Shown here one piece after another: positions 17,060-25,588 of a DNA stretch of 64,000 nt. The notes beneath the pieces are model-generated. The model saw only the letters and a list, made by a program, of their open reading frames with translations. It was not told the DNA's origin and did not search any database. Source of the DNA: an uncultured Blautia sp. (GTDB taxonomy: Bacteria; Bacillota_A; Clostridia; Lachnospirales; Lachnospiraceae); the NCBI GenBank assembly GCA_905209435.1, contig CAJLTE010000007.1, forward strand, positions 3,104-67,103. The letters run 5' to 3'. The position numbers and the translations under genes were made by a program. Every line of letters starts with the position of its first letter. Position 1 is the first letter of the stretch.

Positions 17060-18190
17060 TCAAAATCCGTCAAACGAAGCAATCGTATCTGTGATGTATT
17101 TCACATCTTCCATATCAAGATTATAAAACAACGGCAGTCTTAACAGGCGTTCACTTTCCTTTGTCGTATAGACATCTTCACCGGAAAATCTGCCGAATTT
17201 CTCTCCTGCCGGAGCAGAATGAAGCGGCACATAATGAAATACACTGCAAATTCCCTTTTCCCGGAGATAGCTCAACAGTCTGGTCCTCACCTGAATATCG
17301 CGCACCTTAATATAATACATATGTGCATTATGGCTGCATTCTTCAGGTACATACGGCTGTTCTATCTTGCCCTCTGCTGCAAGATGTGCAAGGTTCTTAT
17401 GATAATAATCATAAATTTTCATTCTTTTATTAAAAATTTTATCACGCTCTTCCAGCTGTGCATACAGATATGCTGCATTCAGCTCACTTGGAAGATAAGA
17501 GGAACCATAGTCCATCCAGCGGTACTTGTCAACCTGTCCGCGGAAGAACTTGCTTCTGTCTGTACCTTTTTCTCTGAGAATTTCCGCTTTCTCCTGATAA
17601 TTATCATCATTAAAGAGAATTGCTCCGCCCTCACCCATAGTATAATTCTTGGTCTCATGGAAGCTGTAACATCCAAAATCTCCGATAGTTCCAAGAGCTT
17701 TACCTTTGTAATAGGCATCCACTCCCTGAGCCGCGTCTTCAACAACTTTCAGATTATATTTCTTCGCGATTGCCATAATCGTATCCATCTCGCAGGCAAC
17801 TCCCGCATAATGGACCGGTACGATAGCCTTTGTCTTCTCTGTAACTGCCGCCTCGATCAGTTTTTCATCTATATTCATTGTATCCGGTCTGATATCAACA
17901 AATACGATTTTTGCTCCTTTTAATACAAATGCATCCGCAGTCGACACAAATGTATAAGACGGCATAATTACCTCATCTCCAGGTTTAATATCTGAAAGAT
18001 GTGCTGCCATTTCCAATGCGTGAGTGCAGGATGTGGTAAGCATTACATGCTTCACATTAAAGCGATCCTGCATCCACTGTGAACATCTCTTTGTATATTC
18101 TCCGTCTCCGCAGAGCATTCCTCTCTCCACAGCATCGCGGATATAATCAAATTCCTTGCCTGTAAAGGCAGGTCTGTTAAAATCAATCAT
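17060..18190 (-). CDS. wecE: dTDP-4-amino-4,6-dideoxygalactose transaminase (WecE/RffA type)
   Basis: A 376-residue DegT/DnrJ/EryC1/StrS aminotransferase. It starts IDFNRPAFTGKEFDYIRDA and has TTSCTHALEMAAHLSDIKPG, the PLP-aspartate region VVEDAAQG and the Schiff-base lysine K181 in SFHETKNYTMGEGG, the same position as in E. coli WecE. The motifs PSYTFVSTADAFV and VDIRPDTMNIDE are particularly WecE-like. The reaction is glutamate-dependent amination of dTDP-4-keto-6-deoxy-glucose to dTDP-Fuc4N. It overlaps the start-side end of the ATP-grasp gene by eight bases. The amino group it makes would be a natural substrate for that ligase. Confidence 0.87.
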   Translation of the reverse strand: MIDFNRPAFTGKEFDYIRDAVERGMLCGDGEYTKRCSQWMQDRFNVKHVMLTTSCTHALEMAAHLSDIKPGDEVIMPSYTFVSTADAFVLKGAKIVFVDIRPDTMNIDEKLIEAAVTEKTKAIVPVHYAGVACEMDTIMAIAKKYNLKVVEDAAQGVDAYYKGKALGTIGDFGCYSFHETKNYTMGEGGAILFNDDNYQEKAEILREKGTDRSKFFRGQVDKYRWMDYGSSYLPSELNAAYLYAQLEERDKIFNKRMKIYDYYHKNLAHLAAEGKIEQPYVPEECSHNAHMYYIKVRDIQVRTRLLSYLREKGICSVFHYVPLHSAPAGEKFGRFSGEDVYTTKESERLLRLPLFYNLDMEDVKYITDTIASFDGF

Positions 18191-19481
18191 TTACTTTCTT
18201 TCCCTTTTCGTAATCAGGTATCTTATTTCTGTAGGCAACTTCTTTCCCCTCCGGATCCCGGATGCTCATTTCACTGAAAAATTTCTCAGTCTCTGTTTCC
18301 AGCTGTCCACGTGTATCTGTTTCTATATAATACAGTGCCAGATATGGATTCGGACCATATTCTATCACATATTCCCCTTCCTTGTAAAAGATCCATGGTT
18401 TTACCACACATTTCTCTTCTGCAAGCCGACAGGCTGTCTTCTGATCCGCAATCTGAAGCTGTCTTCCCTGAAAGTACAGTACTGCACCATATTTCTGCGG
18501 AATATGAATATCATGCTGCGCAAACATTTCCTGTATCTTCTCTTTTTCATAGAGATAATCCAGCAGAAGCTCCTCTATCTGAAATCCATAGACCATATCT
18601 GTCAGTTCATGCTCATAGCCAAAGAAACGTCCGGCAATCTCACACACCTGGATTCCCTTTCCAGGTTTCCAGAAAAACTGCATAGACAAGGCACCTTCCG
18701 TCTGTCCTGTATATTGAATATATCTCTGCAGAACATCTGCGGCATCTCTTTCTACATCCGACAGAAAACGGGATGGGTAAACATTTCGTGTGCTGATAGG
18801 AAGCATTCCTTCTTCTGCCTCGGTTTTCTCACGGTCTGCAATGCTTATGATATTTACTCTTCCGTCCGTCACCCAGGTCATCATATTAAATTCATAACCG
18901 TCATTATACTCCTCGATCAGAATTTCCTGAGAGTTGGTATACTCCACTGTCTGCAGGGCTTTTTTTCTGATCTCATTCTGGTCATGGATAATAAAGATTC
19001 CTCTTGAGCCATATTTGTCCAGCGGTTTACTGATCAGCGGATACTGTACGTCTGAGACACTCTTTCGTATCTCATCTTCTGTTCCCTTTTTCAGCAAATC
19101 TACAGAAATCTTACGAAATCCCGGCGTTGGAAGGCCAAGTTTCTCCAGTACCTCTCTGCATGCGGATTTATCTCTGTACCATGGAAGCTGTTCTGGTTTC
19201 AGATAGCAGGGCAGACCTGCTTTGTCTGCGATCTTTGTCATGCACTCCAAAAGCAGATCTGAAAATGAAGTAATGATTCCGTCTACTCCTTCCTCTCTGC
19301 ACATCTGGGCAATAGCATCAATATCTGTTACAGGAATCGTATAATCCTTATCTGCATATTCTCTTGCAACGCCATTCGGATAACCATCACATACAATAGT
19401 CTCATAGCCTCTCGCCTTTGCTTTTCTGACCAGTTCTGTAAATTCTCCAAGGGTACCTAAAATCAGCACTTTATGTTTCAT
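18183..19481 (-). CDS. ATP-grasp ligase, possibly acylating an amino sugar
   Basis: A 432-residue protein with an N-terminal Rossmann-like pre-ATP-grasp part (KVLILGTLGEFTELVRKAKARG), the ATP-binding lysine region YPLISKPLDKYGSRG, the hinge EILIEEYNDGYEFNM and a metal-binding stretch near VCEIAGRF. It belongs to the carboxylate-amine ligase superfamily and would form an amide or peptide bond with ATP. Overlaps of four bases with the gene before and eight bases with wecE after show a tightly coupled unit. Given the partner aminotransferase, joining a carboxylate or amino acid to the 4-amino sugar is an attractive guess, not shown by the sequence. Confidence 0.68.
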   Translation of the reverse strand: MKHKVLILGTLGEFTELVRKAKARGYETIVCDGYPNGVAREYADKDYTIPVTDIDAIAQMCREEGVDGIITSFSDLLLECMTKIADKAGLPCYLKPEQLPWYRDKSACREVLEKLGLPTPGFRKISVDLLKKGTEDEIRKSVSDVQYPLISKPLDKYGSRGIFIIHDQNEIRKKALQTVEYTNSQEILIEEYNDGYEFNMMTWVTDGRVNIISIADREKTEAEEGMLPISTRNVYPSRFLSDVERDAADVLQRYIQYTGQTEGALSMQFFWKPGKGIQVCEIAGRFFGYEHELTDMVYGFQIEELLLDYLYEKEKIQEMFAQHDIHIPQKYGAVLYFQGRQLQIADQKTACRLAEEKCVVKPWIFYKEGEYVIEYGPNPYLALYYIETDTRGQLETETEKFFSEMSIRDPEGKEVAYRNKIPDYEKGKKVND

Positions 19482-20443
19482 TCTAATCCCTCACATTCTC
19501 TGACAACGGCCGCCATATATTTCATATCCTCCGCTCCATAACGCTGATCGCATGGAAGAGGCAGAATATCAGCTGCCCAGGTGTATTCCAGACTGTTTTT
19601 CTCACAATTCTCAATGATATTCTTCCAGTAAGTTGGCACAAAAATCTTCTTTGCTGCAAGTCGTCTGCGAAGTTCCATTCCATTGACATGAAAATATGGA
19701 TACGCAAAGGGTCCTTCCGGAATAACCTGATTAAACACACTCTCTGACGGAAGCAGTTCTTTCAATATTCGGTAATTCTTTTCTCTTTTCTCTTTTGAAC
19801 TATTATAATCCACAGCTTTCAGCAGATTCTGCGTAAGTCCGGACATCTGCCGAAGTTCCATTCCATCATACTTTGCTGCATTTGCAAGCATATCTTTATA
19901 ATAAGTTCCTGCATCCTGCTCATAGCGTCCCAGAATATGCTTCATACGCTCTGCCGAATAGTCCTTTTTCCTGTTCTCTGTTAATTTAGCATCCGTTGAC
20001 AGGTAAGCACCATCACTGACACCCCAGAATTTTCTGCAGGAATAGAGAGTATCTATGCCTTTCAGCGGTCGCTGGAAAAATGCATGGGTATGATCTACCA
20101 CAATATTTCCATATATTTTTTTATACTCCATGATCCTGGAATCTGACAGCTGACCGTAATAGTTGACCAGATACAAACATTCATCCTCCGGAAGTTGTCT
20201 TTTCGGATACAAAATCTCCAGTTTCTCATTCAGATGATAAAATTCTGTCTGTATGTTATTTTCACGGCAGATATGTACCACAGACTCACACAGAAAATAA
20301 GGCAGAATAATCTTCTTACATTTTCTGCTCTTTAATAGCCACAGCAGAGCTGTTCTTCCGAGATTTACTCTGTATAAATCAGAATAGTATTCTTCACCCG
20401 GCATCTCTTCCAGCTGAAAATATCCGCCAATTTCTTTTGTCAT
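19478..20443 (-). CDS. Divergent DegT-like PLP-fold protein
   Basis: A 321-residue protein without a close match that I can name. The layout resembles a fold-type I aminotransferase of the DegT group: LGRTALLWLLKSR near the start, ILPYFLCESVV, an Asp in VVDHTHAF (D117) where the PLP-pyridine aspartate should be, and a lysine in SCRKFWGVSDGAYL (K138) at the Schiff-base position. It is shorter than the usual 370-400 residues and the spacing between D117 and K138 is compressed. The stop of the upstream glycosyltransferase overlaps its start by one base. It may work with the ATP-grasp protein or wecE on the amino sugar. Function is unknown. Confidence 0.6.
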   Translation of the reverse strand: MTKEIGGYFQLEEMPGEEYYSDLYRVNLGRTALLWLLKSRKCKKIILPYFLCESVVHICRENNIQTEFYHLNEKLEILYPKRQLPEDECLYLVNYYGQLSDSRIMEYKKIYGNIVVDHTHAFFQRPLKGIDTLYSCRKFWGVSDGAYLSTDAKLTENRKKDYSAERMKHILGRYEQDAGTYYKDMLANAAKYDGMELRQMSGLTQNLLKAVDYNSSKEKREKNYRILKELLPSESVFNQVIPEGPFAYPYFHVNGMELRRRLAAKKIFVPTYWKNIIENCEKNSLEYTWAADILPLPCDQRYGAEDMKYMAAVVRECEGLE

Positions 20444-21378
20444 TATTCGTCTGTGTCCTCCTGACGTATTACATAATGAGGCATTTTTTTTGCTTCATTA
20501 AGTATGTTCATTAAATAAATTCCCATAATTCCGATTGATAACAGGATAAGACCAAAAAATGCCAGCATAACCAGCATCAGTGAAGTCCATCCTTGTACAG
20601 ATACTCCCAGTGTAAAATATCTTACCAGATAATAAATCGCCATTACCGCACTGGCCAGAAAACTGACGATTCCGATATTTCTCACCAATAGAAGCGGAAA
20701 TGCAGTATGTGCAGTGATATCATAAATTAAATCCTTGACTAATCTTTTAAAAGAATATCCACTCTTACCATATGCTCTGTCTGCATGTTGAACCGGAACA
20801 TTGATAATACGGTTTGAGCTCAGAATCAGAAGATTTCCAATCTGCGGAAGATAAGTGTTTGTTTTTATCATTGCATCTACAAGGAATCTTCGAATCAATC
20901 TGTAACTTGTAATCTGCAGGCTGGGATCTTTCCCCAGCATTTTGGATGTTGCCCATACGGAAAACTTCGTTCCAAGTTTACGGATTGGTCCATGCTTTCT
21001 GCCTTCGTAGCTTGCGATGATAACATCTACATCAGGTCTCTCCTGCATAGTTCTTACCATCTTTGGAAGTTCTTCAGGCTGATGCTGCAGATCATCATCC
21101 ATTGTTATCACAAATTCTCCTCTTACATGAGCAAATCCACACAAAAGTGCTGGATGCTGTCCGAAGTTCCGTGCCATCTGTATAATACGAACCCTGCGGT
21201 CTTTTTCTCTGAGTTCTTTCATAATCTCAAAGGATCTGTCTTTAGATCCGTCGTCCACAAGGATCAGTTCAAAATCTTCTTTCAGAGTTTCTCGAAATAC
21301 CTTCTCTAAACGGGTATATAGTTCTCCCAGTGTATGTTCAGAATTATATACAGGAACAACCACTGAATATAAGCTCAT
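20443..21378 (-). CDS. GT2 polyprenyl-phosphate glycosyltransferase (GtrB/ArnC/DPM1 type)
   Basis: A 311-residue protein with an N-terminal GT2 domain (YSVVVPVYNSEHTLGELY, LILVDDGSKDRS, FVITMDDDLQHQPEELPKM) and two C-terminal membrane helices near residues 230-300. This layout is typical of enzymes that transfer a sugar from its nucleotide to undecaprenyl phosphate on the inner face of the membrane. The ATG 21378 has AAAGGAAA at suitable spacing and is chosen over 21411. It is the first gene of the long leftward operon, directly behind a good promoter. The divergent SMR pair next door would supply the matching flippase. Confidence 0.88.
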   Translation of the reverse strand: MSLYSVVVPVYNSEHTLGELYTRLEKVFRETLKEDFELILVDDGSKDRSFEIMKELREKDRRVRIIQMARNFGQHPALLCGFAHVRGEFVITMDDDLQHQPEELPKMVRTMQERPDVDVIIASYEGRKHGPIRKLGTKFSVWATSKMLGKDPSLQITSYRLIRRFLVDAMIKTNTYLPQIGNLLILSSNRIINVPVQHADRAYGKSGYSFKRLVKDLIYDITAHTAFPLLLVRNIGIVSFLASAVMAIYYLVRYFTLGVSVQGWTSLMLVMLAFFGLILLSIGIMGIYLMNILNEAKKMPHYVIRQEDTDE

Positions 21379-21419
21379 ATGCTTTTCCTTTCTCTTTTCA
21401 TCTTTTTGCAATCATTTTT

Positions 21420-21448
21420 ATCATATCATTTTCAACATTTCTTTTCAA
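21420..21448 (-). promoter_or_regulatory. Sigma-A promoter of the polysaccharide operon
   Basis: On the minus strand TTGAAA (21448-21443) and TATGAT (21425-21420) are 17 bases apart, about 40 bases ahead of the ATG at 21378. The genes behind it are closely spaced down to about 4.2 kb, so this may drive the whole cluster. Confidence 0.7.
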
Positions 21449-21467
21449 GTTTGATCCTGTACAAACC

Positions 21468-21495
21468 TTGACTTCTCAGTCTTTTTATGTAAAAT
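21468..21495 (+). promoter_or_regulatory. Possible promoter for the SMR pair
   Basis: TTGACT (21468-21473) and TAAAAT (21490-21495) are 16 bases apart. The distance to the first start (21734) leaves a leader of about 230 bases. Confidence 0.45.
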
Positions 21496-21733
21496 AAACT
21501 ATAACTGTTCAGCACCTTCACAGTTATAAGTCAAAATTCATTAAAAATCGCTTTTAATAATGTGTTTTCGACCTGTATATTTAAGGATTTGGGTATTTTT
21601 TCCAAACACATCTTAGATTCAGGATACTGAATAGCAGCAATAAACGGTATATAAAGTAACAGATAAATCCATGTACCTATTGCTTATTTACGATACAGAC
21701 ACCCATTCGGAGTCCAGATTATCAGGAGGTATT

Positions 21734-22084
21734 ATGTCAAAAATAAAAGACTACATACAGCTGCATTTAAATATTCTGCTGTTTTCACTGACAAGCGTCT
21801 TTTCCAAGGCTGCTTCTGTTCAATATAATAAACATGGCCTGAGCAGTCCTATGCTTTACCTGTTTATGTTTCTGATGGTTGCCAATTGCGGAATTTACGC
21901 AATCACCTGGCAACAGGTGATTAAGAAATTTTCTCTGTCCACTGCCTATGCAAACAAGAGTGTATATCTCCTGTGGTCGCAGATCTGGGCGGTTATTATT
22001 TTTCATGAAAACCTGTCAATTCAGAATATCATTGGTATTCTGGTAGTTTTAATCGGAGTATGGACGGTACAGAGATATGAATAG
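21734..22084 (+). CDS. SMR/EamA-type small membrane protein, flippase half 1
   Basis: A 116-residue protein with four predicted membrane helices (LNILLFSLTSVFSKAAS, MLYLFMFLMVANCGIYAI, AYANKSVYLLWSQIWAVIIF, IIGILVVLIGVWTV). ATG 21734 follows AGGAGG with ideal spacing, so the longer frame from 21671 is not used. It overlaps the next gene by eight bases. Paired small multidrug-resistance-like proteins such as ArnE and ArnF flip polyprenyl-phosphate sugars; here a GtrB/ArnC-type transferase is the divergent neighbour. The first helix lacks the canonical EmrE glutamate, which argues against drug efflux. Confidence 0.75.
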   Translation: MSKIKDYIQLHLNILLFSLTSVFSKAASVQYNKHGLSSPMLYLFMFLMVANCGIYAITWQQVIKKFSLSTAYANKSVYLLWSQIWAVIIFHENLSIQNIIGILVVLIGVWTVQRYE

Positions 22085-22415
22085 AATGTTTATTTTAATT
22101 ATGCTGGGAGGAACTTTTTTTTCTGCTGTCTCCCAGATACTTTTGAAACAGAGCGCAAATATCAAATATGAAAGCCGAATCAGAGAATATCTTAATTTTC
22201 GTGTAATCCTGTCTTATACAATATTTATGCTGATTCTTTTGCTGAACACATGGTGTTACACAAAGGTGGATATGCGCTATGGCCCGGTGATTGATACTGC
22301 TGCCTATGTATTTGTCCTTCTTCTCTCTCATTTTATATTAAAAGAAAAGATCACCAGAGGCAAAATCATTGGTAATCTTATCATTATTGCAGGAATCCTG
22401 ATCTATACAATCTGA
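22077..22415 (+). CDS. SMR/EamA-type small membrane protein, flippase half 2
   Basis: A 112-residue protein with four helices: FILIMLGGTFFSAVSQILLKQSA, a second helix with LSYTIFMLILLLNTWCYT, a third with YGPVIDTAAYVFVLLLSHFIL, and GKIIGNLIIIAGILIYTI. The pattern SAVSQILLKQSA at the first helix is typical of EamA/ArnF-like proteins. Its start overlaps the end of the partner gene, so the two products are probably made in equal amounts and form a heterodimer. The likely cargo is the polyprenyl-phosphate sugar made by the product of 20443-21378, by context only. A strong terminator follows. Confidence 0.75.
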   Translation: MNRMFILIMLGGTFFSAVSQILLKQSANIKYESRIREYLNFRVILSYTIFMLILLLNTWCYTKVDMRYGPVIDTAAYVFVLLLSHFILKEKITRGKIIGNLIIIAGILIYTI

Positions 22416-22463
22416 GAACCCGAAAATCCTGACAAATTTTATATCACCAGATACCACATTATA

Positions 22464-22517
22464 AAAGGTCTCATTCAGACAATTGCTGTTTAATAGCATT
22501 ATCTGAATGAGACCTTT
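22464..22517 (+). terminator. Rho-independent terminator
   Basis: AAAGGTCTCATTCAGA (22464-22479) pairs with TCTGAATGAGACCTTT and is followed by T residues. It lies between convergent genes and can also serve the minus strand, since the A run on its left gives U residues there. Confidence 0.85.
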
Positions 22518-22589
22518 TTATTTCAATCTCTTTATTTTTGTACTGTCCGGTAAGCATTCATTTTATGTCAAATACAGACACAATATCCT

Positions 22590-22640
22590 GTCAGACGGAT
22601 ATTCGTAATTGAAGCAGAGTATCTACTTAATCTGGTTAAA
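22590..22640 (-). repeat. 3'-end dispersed repeat, diverged copy C
   Basis: This copy resembles 49997-50047 across about 50 bases (GTCA-ACGGATATTCG-AATTGAAGCA, then CTACTTAAT-TGGTTAAA) with scattered changes. The stop codon of the L,D-transpeptidase gene (22636-22638) lies inside its TTTAACC end. Confidence 0.6.
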
Positions 22641-25227
22641 CAGACGGATCTGTCGGATCAAAGTTTCCTGCACCTCTTAATGGAGTCAGCGGTTTCTTTC
22701 CAAGAGGTCCTTTCAGTGCATCATCAGCTTTATATACGCCGCTGATAATACTGATCGGTGAACCGTTACAGTGTTCATATACCCATTTTGCATCCGCAAC
22801 ACATGTTCTGATACATCCATGTGATGCCGGATATCCAAGCTTATTATACTCTCCTGCCGGAAGATTAAATGCATTCTTCTGGCTGCTGGCTACAGAATGA
22901 ACAAAGATTCCACCCATACCGGCTCCGTCTACATGTGTTCCATACTGTCCCCAGGATGGTCCCATCAGAGGCTGCCATCTTAAACTCCTGCTCAATGTAA
23001 AATTACCATATGGCGTTGGCGTACCTGATAAACCTACTGATACACGGATTGTCTTTACTGGAATTGTTCTTGCTGCATCTGCATAGATTGTCATAACTCC
23101 ATTGACCTGCTCTACCTGTACATAATACGGACCTGTATATCTGCTTGTCAGATCTGTGATACGGTATCCATTCTTATCAAAATAGTACAGAATACCATTA
23201 ATTCTCATACTCTTGTTTCTTGCAAAACCATTTCCGGTTGGATCAATATATCTTACAAGATTCTTTGCATTACTTACAATTACCCAGCCTGTTGTGTATT
23301 TACCATTTGAATCAAGATAGCCATTCACGCCATTCTTCTTCATAAACTGGTTCGTCTGGATTACATAATCCTTCAGATAATAGTAATTGCCATTGAATTT
23401 TTTCCAGTTGCTCTTATACAGAGTTCCTTTGTAAGATGCAAGATACCAGTTATTTTTGTAGCGCACCAATGTGCTCTTATATACTTTACCTTTATGCTGT
23501 GTAGAAGAGGAAACTTCAAACAGATATTTCCTTCCATTGATTTCTGTTAAACCACTGGCAAGTTTTCCTGATGGTCTGAAATAATAACCTGAGGAAGTCC
23601 ACTTATCTGTATAATGATTTCCCTTGGAATCAAAATACAGCCAGCCAAGGAATTTACCGCTGGTGCTCACCAGTTTCTGCCAGCCGTGTTTCTCGACAAT
23701 TCTTCCTGCTGAATTGCCAAAGTAATAATAGTGATCACATGCTTTTGCCCATCTTCTGGTCCACGTAGCTCTCTTACCATTTGCAGTGAAATAATATCTG
23801 TAATTACCATACTTCACTATCTTGTCTCTGTAGATCGCACCATTACTGTCTGTACAGTAAATAGCACCATTTGCAGCCTTTTTCATTGTTGCTTTAAGAA
23901 CATATCCCTTGGAATCCAGCAAATAAATGCCACTTCCCTTATTCGGGATAGATGTGGCAACTATACCTCGTTTATAATATTTACCAATATCTTTAGGGTC
24001 TCTTCCTTTTATGAAATAGAGCCAGCGTTCTCCCTTGGAGGTATCTGCACGAAGCCATCCATCATGAAACATCTTTCCAGGAATCCCTTCACTCTTCGGA
24101 TTGAAATAGTAAAGGTTTGTTTCACCATTAGCTGTGATAGTAATCTCACCTGTTCGCGGTTTTCCGTCAGAATCCAGGCAATAATAATCTCCGTTGATTT
24201 CAAAATATCCTGTATATGTACCTGCTTCTTTTGCTTCTTTTTCAAGCTCTTCAACTGTTTTCAGAGTACCATTCTCGTCATAATACTGAAACAGAGTTCC
24301 TGTCCATTTCCATGTGCTCTTCAACTGTTGGCCTACATTAGACGCATATGGAGTAATAGCCTCACCCTCACAGCCAGCATAGGCAACAGCTTCCTCAACA
24401 GTTGTAAAATATGACTGATTTGCCTGTGCTTCAGTTTCTTCATCAGAAGTATCTGTGCCATCCGTCTCTGCAGCCGCTACTGTAGTATCCTGTTTCACTT
24501 CAGCCTGGCCTGTTACAAGAATCCCATTTTCATCAAACAGATAATATCCTGTATGAAATTCTCCCTTATATTCTGTACTGATCTTTATGATACCATCTGC
24601 TGCAGTAAAAAATTCTGCCTCTTCAGCATCTGCTGAAGTCACATCTGTTGTATCTGTTACAGCTGCGTCTGCAATAGCAGACGTATCTGACATTCCATCA
24701 TCTGTACCATCTGCTGCATCTGTATCATTCAACACTGCTGCATCTGGTTCGCTCTGTGGCTCATCTGTAGTTTCATCGTTATCTACGTCATCCACATTTT
24801 GATTGTTTTCATCTGTATTCTGATCCTTCACCGGCTTACGCAGCTTAAATCCGTTCTCTGTACTGATCCAGTCCTCCGCTTTCACTGCAACAGCACCTTC
24901 TGTATCTGCAGTATCTGTTGCAACTGTCGGAATCTGTTCCTGCTGTCTGTCAGACTCCCCGGCAGTTCCCGATGAAAAAGCATCATCTGCTTCATCCTGG
25001 AATGACATATCTGTATTCTCTTCTCCTGAAGAAAAAATATCCTCTTCAGAATCAGCAACTGTTTCCTGTTGTTCAGCTGCATCTTCTGCTTCGACTGTTT
25101 CTGTTGTCTGTGCTGTTACCTGCACAGCAGCTTCATCTGGTGAAGTAAATGCAGCAGCACCTGTTTCACTGACAGTTGCCATTGTCATAACAAGGCTCAG
25201 CGTAACCGCAATCAATCTTCTTTTCAC
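22636..25227 (-). CDS. L,D-transpeptidase with wall-binding repeats and acidic low-complexity region
   Basis: An 863-residue exported protein. It has a signal peptide (RRLIAVTLSLVMTMATVSETGAAA), then about 260 residues rich in Asp, Glu, Thr, Ala and Gln without clear fold. A long series of aromatic repeats of the choline-binding/GW-like type follows (YYFNPKS, YYLKDYV, YRYYFTANGK, ILYYFDKNGYR). The C-terminal YkuD domain has GGIFVHSVASS and the catalytic SHGCIRTC with Cys805. Such enzymes make 3-3 cross-links in peptidoglycan or attach proteins to it. The gene stands alone, with a convergent SMR pair below and HPr above. AGGAGG lies before the start. Confidence 0.88.
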   Translation of the reverse strand: MKRRLIAVTLSLVMTMATVSETGAAAFTSPDEAAVQVTAQTTETVEAEDAAEQQETVADSEEDIFSSGEENTDMSFQDEADDAFSSGTAGESDRQQEQIPTVATDTADTEGAVAVKAEDWISTENGFKLRKPVKDQNTDENNQNVDDVDNDETTDEPQSEPDAAVLNDTDAADGTDDGMSDTSAIADAAVTDTTDVTSADAEEAEFFTAADGIIKISTEYKGEFHTGYYLFDENGILVTGQAEVKQDTTVAAAETDGTDTSDEETEAQANQSYFTTVEEAVAYAGCEGEAITPYASNVGQQLKSTWKWTGTLFQYYDENGTLKTVEELEKEAKEAGTYTGYFEINGDYYCLDSDGKPRTGEITITANGETNLYYFNPKSEGIPGKMFHDGWLRADTSKGERWLYFIKGRDPKDIGKYYKRGIVATSIPNKGSGIYLLDSKGYVLKATMKKAANGAIYCTDSNGAIYRDKIVKYGNYRYYFTANGKRATWTRRWAKACDHYYYFGNSAGRIVEKHGWQKLVSTSGKFLGWLYFDSKGNHYTDKWTSSGYYFRPSGKLASGLTEINGRKYLFEVSSSTQHKGKVYKSTLVRYKNNWYLASYKGTLYKSNWKKFNGNYYYLKDYVIQTNQFMKKNGVNGYLDSNGKYTTGWVIVSNAKNLVRYIDPTGNGFARNKSMRINGILYYFDKNGYRITDLTSRYTGPYYVQVEQVNGVMTIYADAARTIPVKTIRVSVGLSGTPTPYGNFTLSRSLRWQPLMGPSWGQYGTHVDGAGMGGIFVHSVASSQKNAFNLPAGEYNKLGYPASHGCIRTCVADAKWVYEHCNGSPISIISGVYKADDALKGPLGKKPLTPLRGAGNFDPTDPSV

Positions 25228-25309
25228 AATAATCTCCTCCTCTTTTATTCAGCATTTCTTTTGTATCGTTACTGTTCACTCAATGCGCAGCAGCTTTACA
25301 TTTCTGTGA

Positions 25310-25573
25310 CTATTCGCCAAGGCCACTGTTGATAGCCCCCACAAGATTATCCAGAGCTTCCTGTTCATCAGCACCTTCACACATAATTTCTATCTCGTCT
25401 CCACATTTCACACATGCTCCAAGTACACTGAGAACACTCTTTGCATTTGCCATTCCTCCATCATAGGAAAATGTTATCTGTGACTGGTATTTCATTGCCT
25501 CATTGCACAAAACCCCCGCAGGTCTCAGATGAAGACCTGTGGGATTCTTAACCATTACTTTCTTATTAACCAT
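25310..25573 (-). CDS. ptsH: HPr family phosphocarrier protein
   Basis: An 87-residue protein with the phosphorylatable histidine in NPTGLHLRPAG and the HPr-kinase serine in NAKSVLSVLGACVKCG. It shuttles phosphate in the sugar phosphotransferase system and, in its Ser-P form, serves carbon catabolite control. The gene is 15 bases after cdaR and appears to end the cdaA-cdaR transcript. No enzyme I gene is in the window, so a Crh-like regulatory role remains possible although the active His is present. Confidence 0.9.
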   Translation of the reverse strand: MVNKKVMVKNPTGLHLRPAGVLCNEAMKYQSQITFSYDGGMANAKSVLSVLGACVKCGDEIEIMCEGADEQEALDNLVGAINSGLGE

Positions 25574-25588
25574 TTTATCTGTTTCCTC

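Larger units (their letters stand above)
21379..21733. other. Divergent intergenic region
   Basis: This 355-base stretch carries back-to-back promoters at 21420-21448 (minus) and 21468-21495 (plus). From 21500 to 21720 it is AT-rich, with no open reading frame with a ribosome site and no strong hairpin that I can see. Confidence 0.6.
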
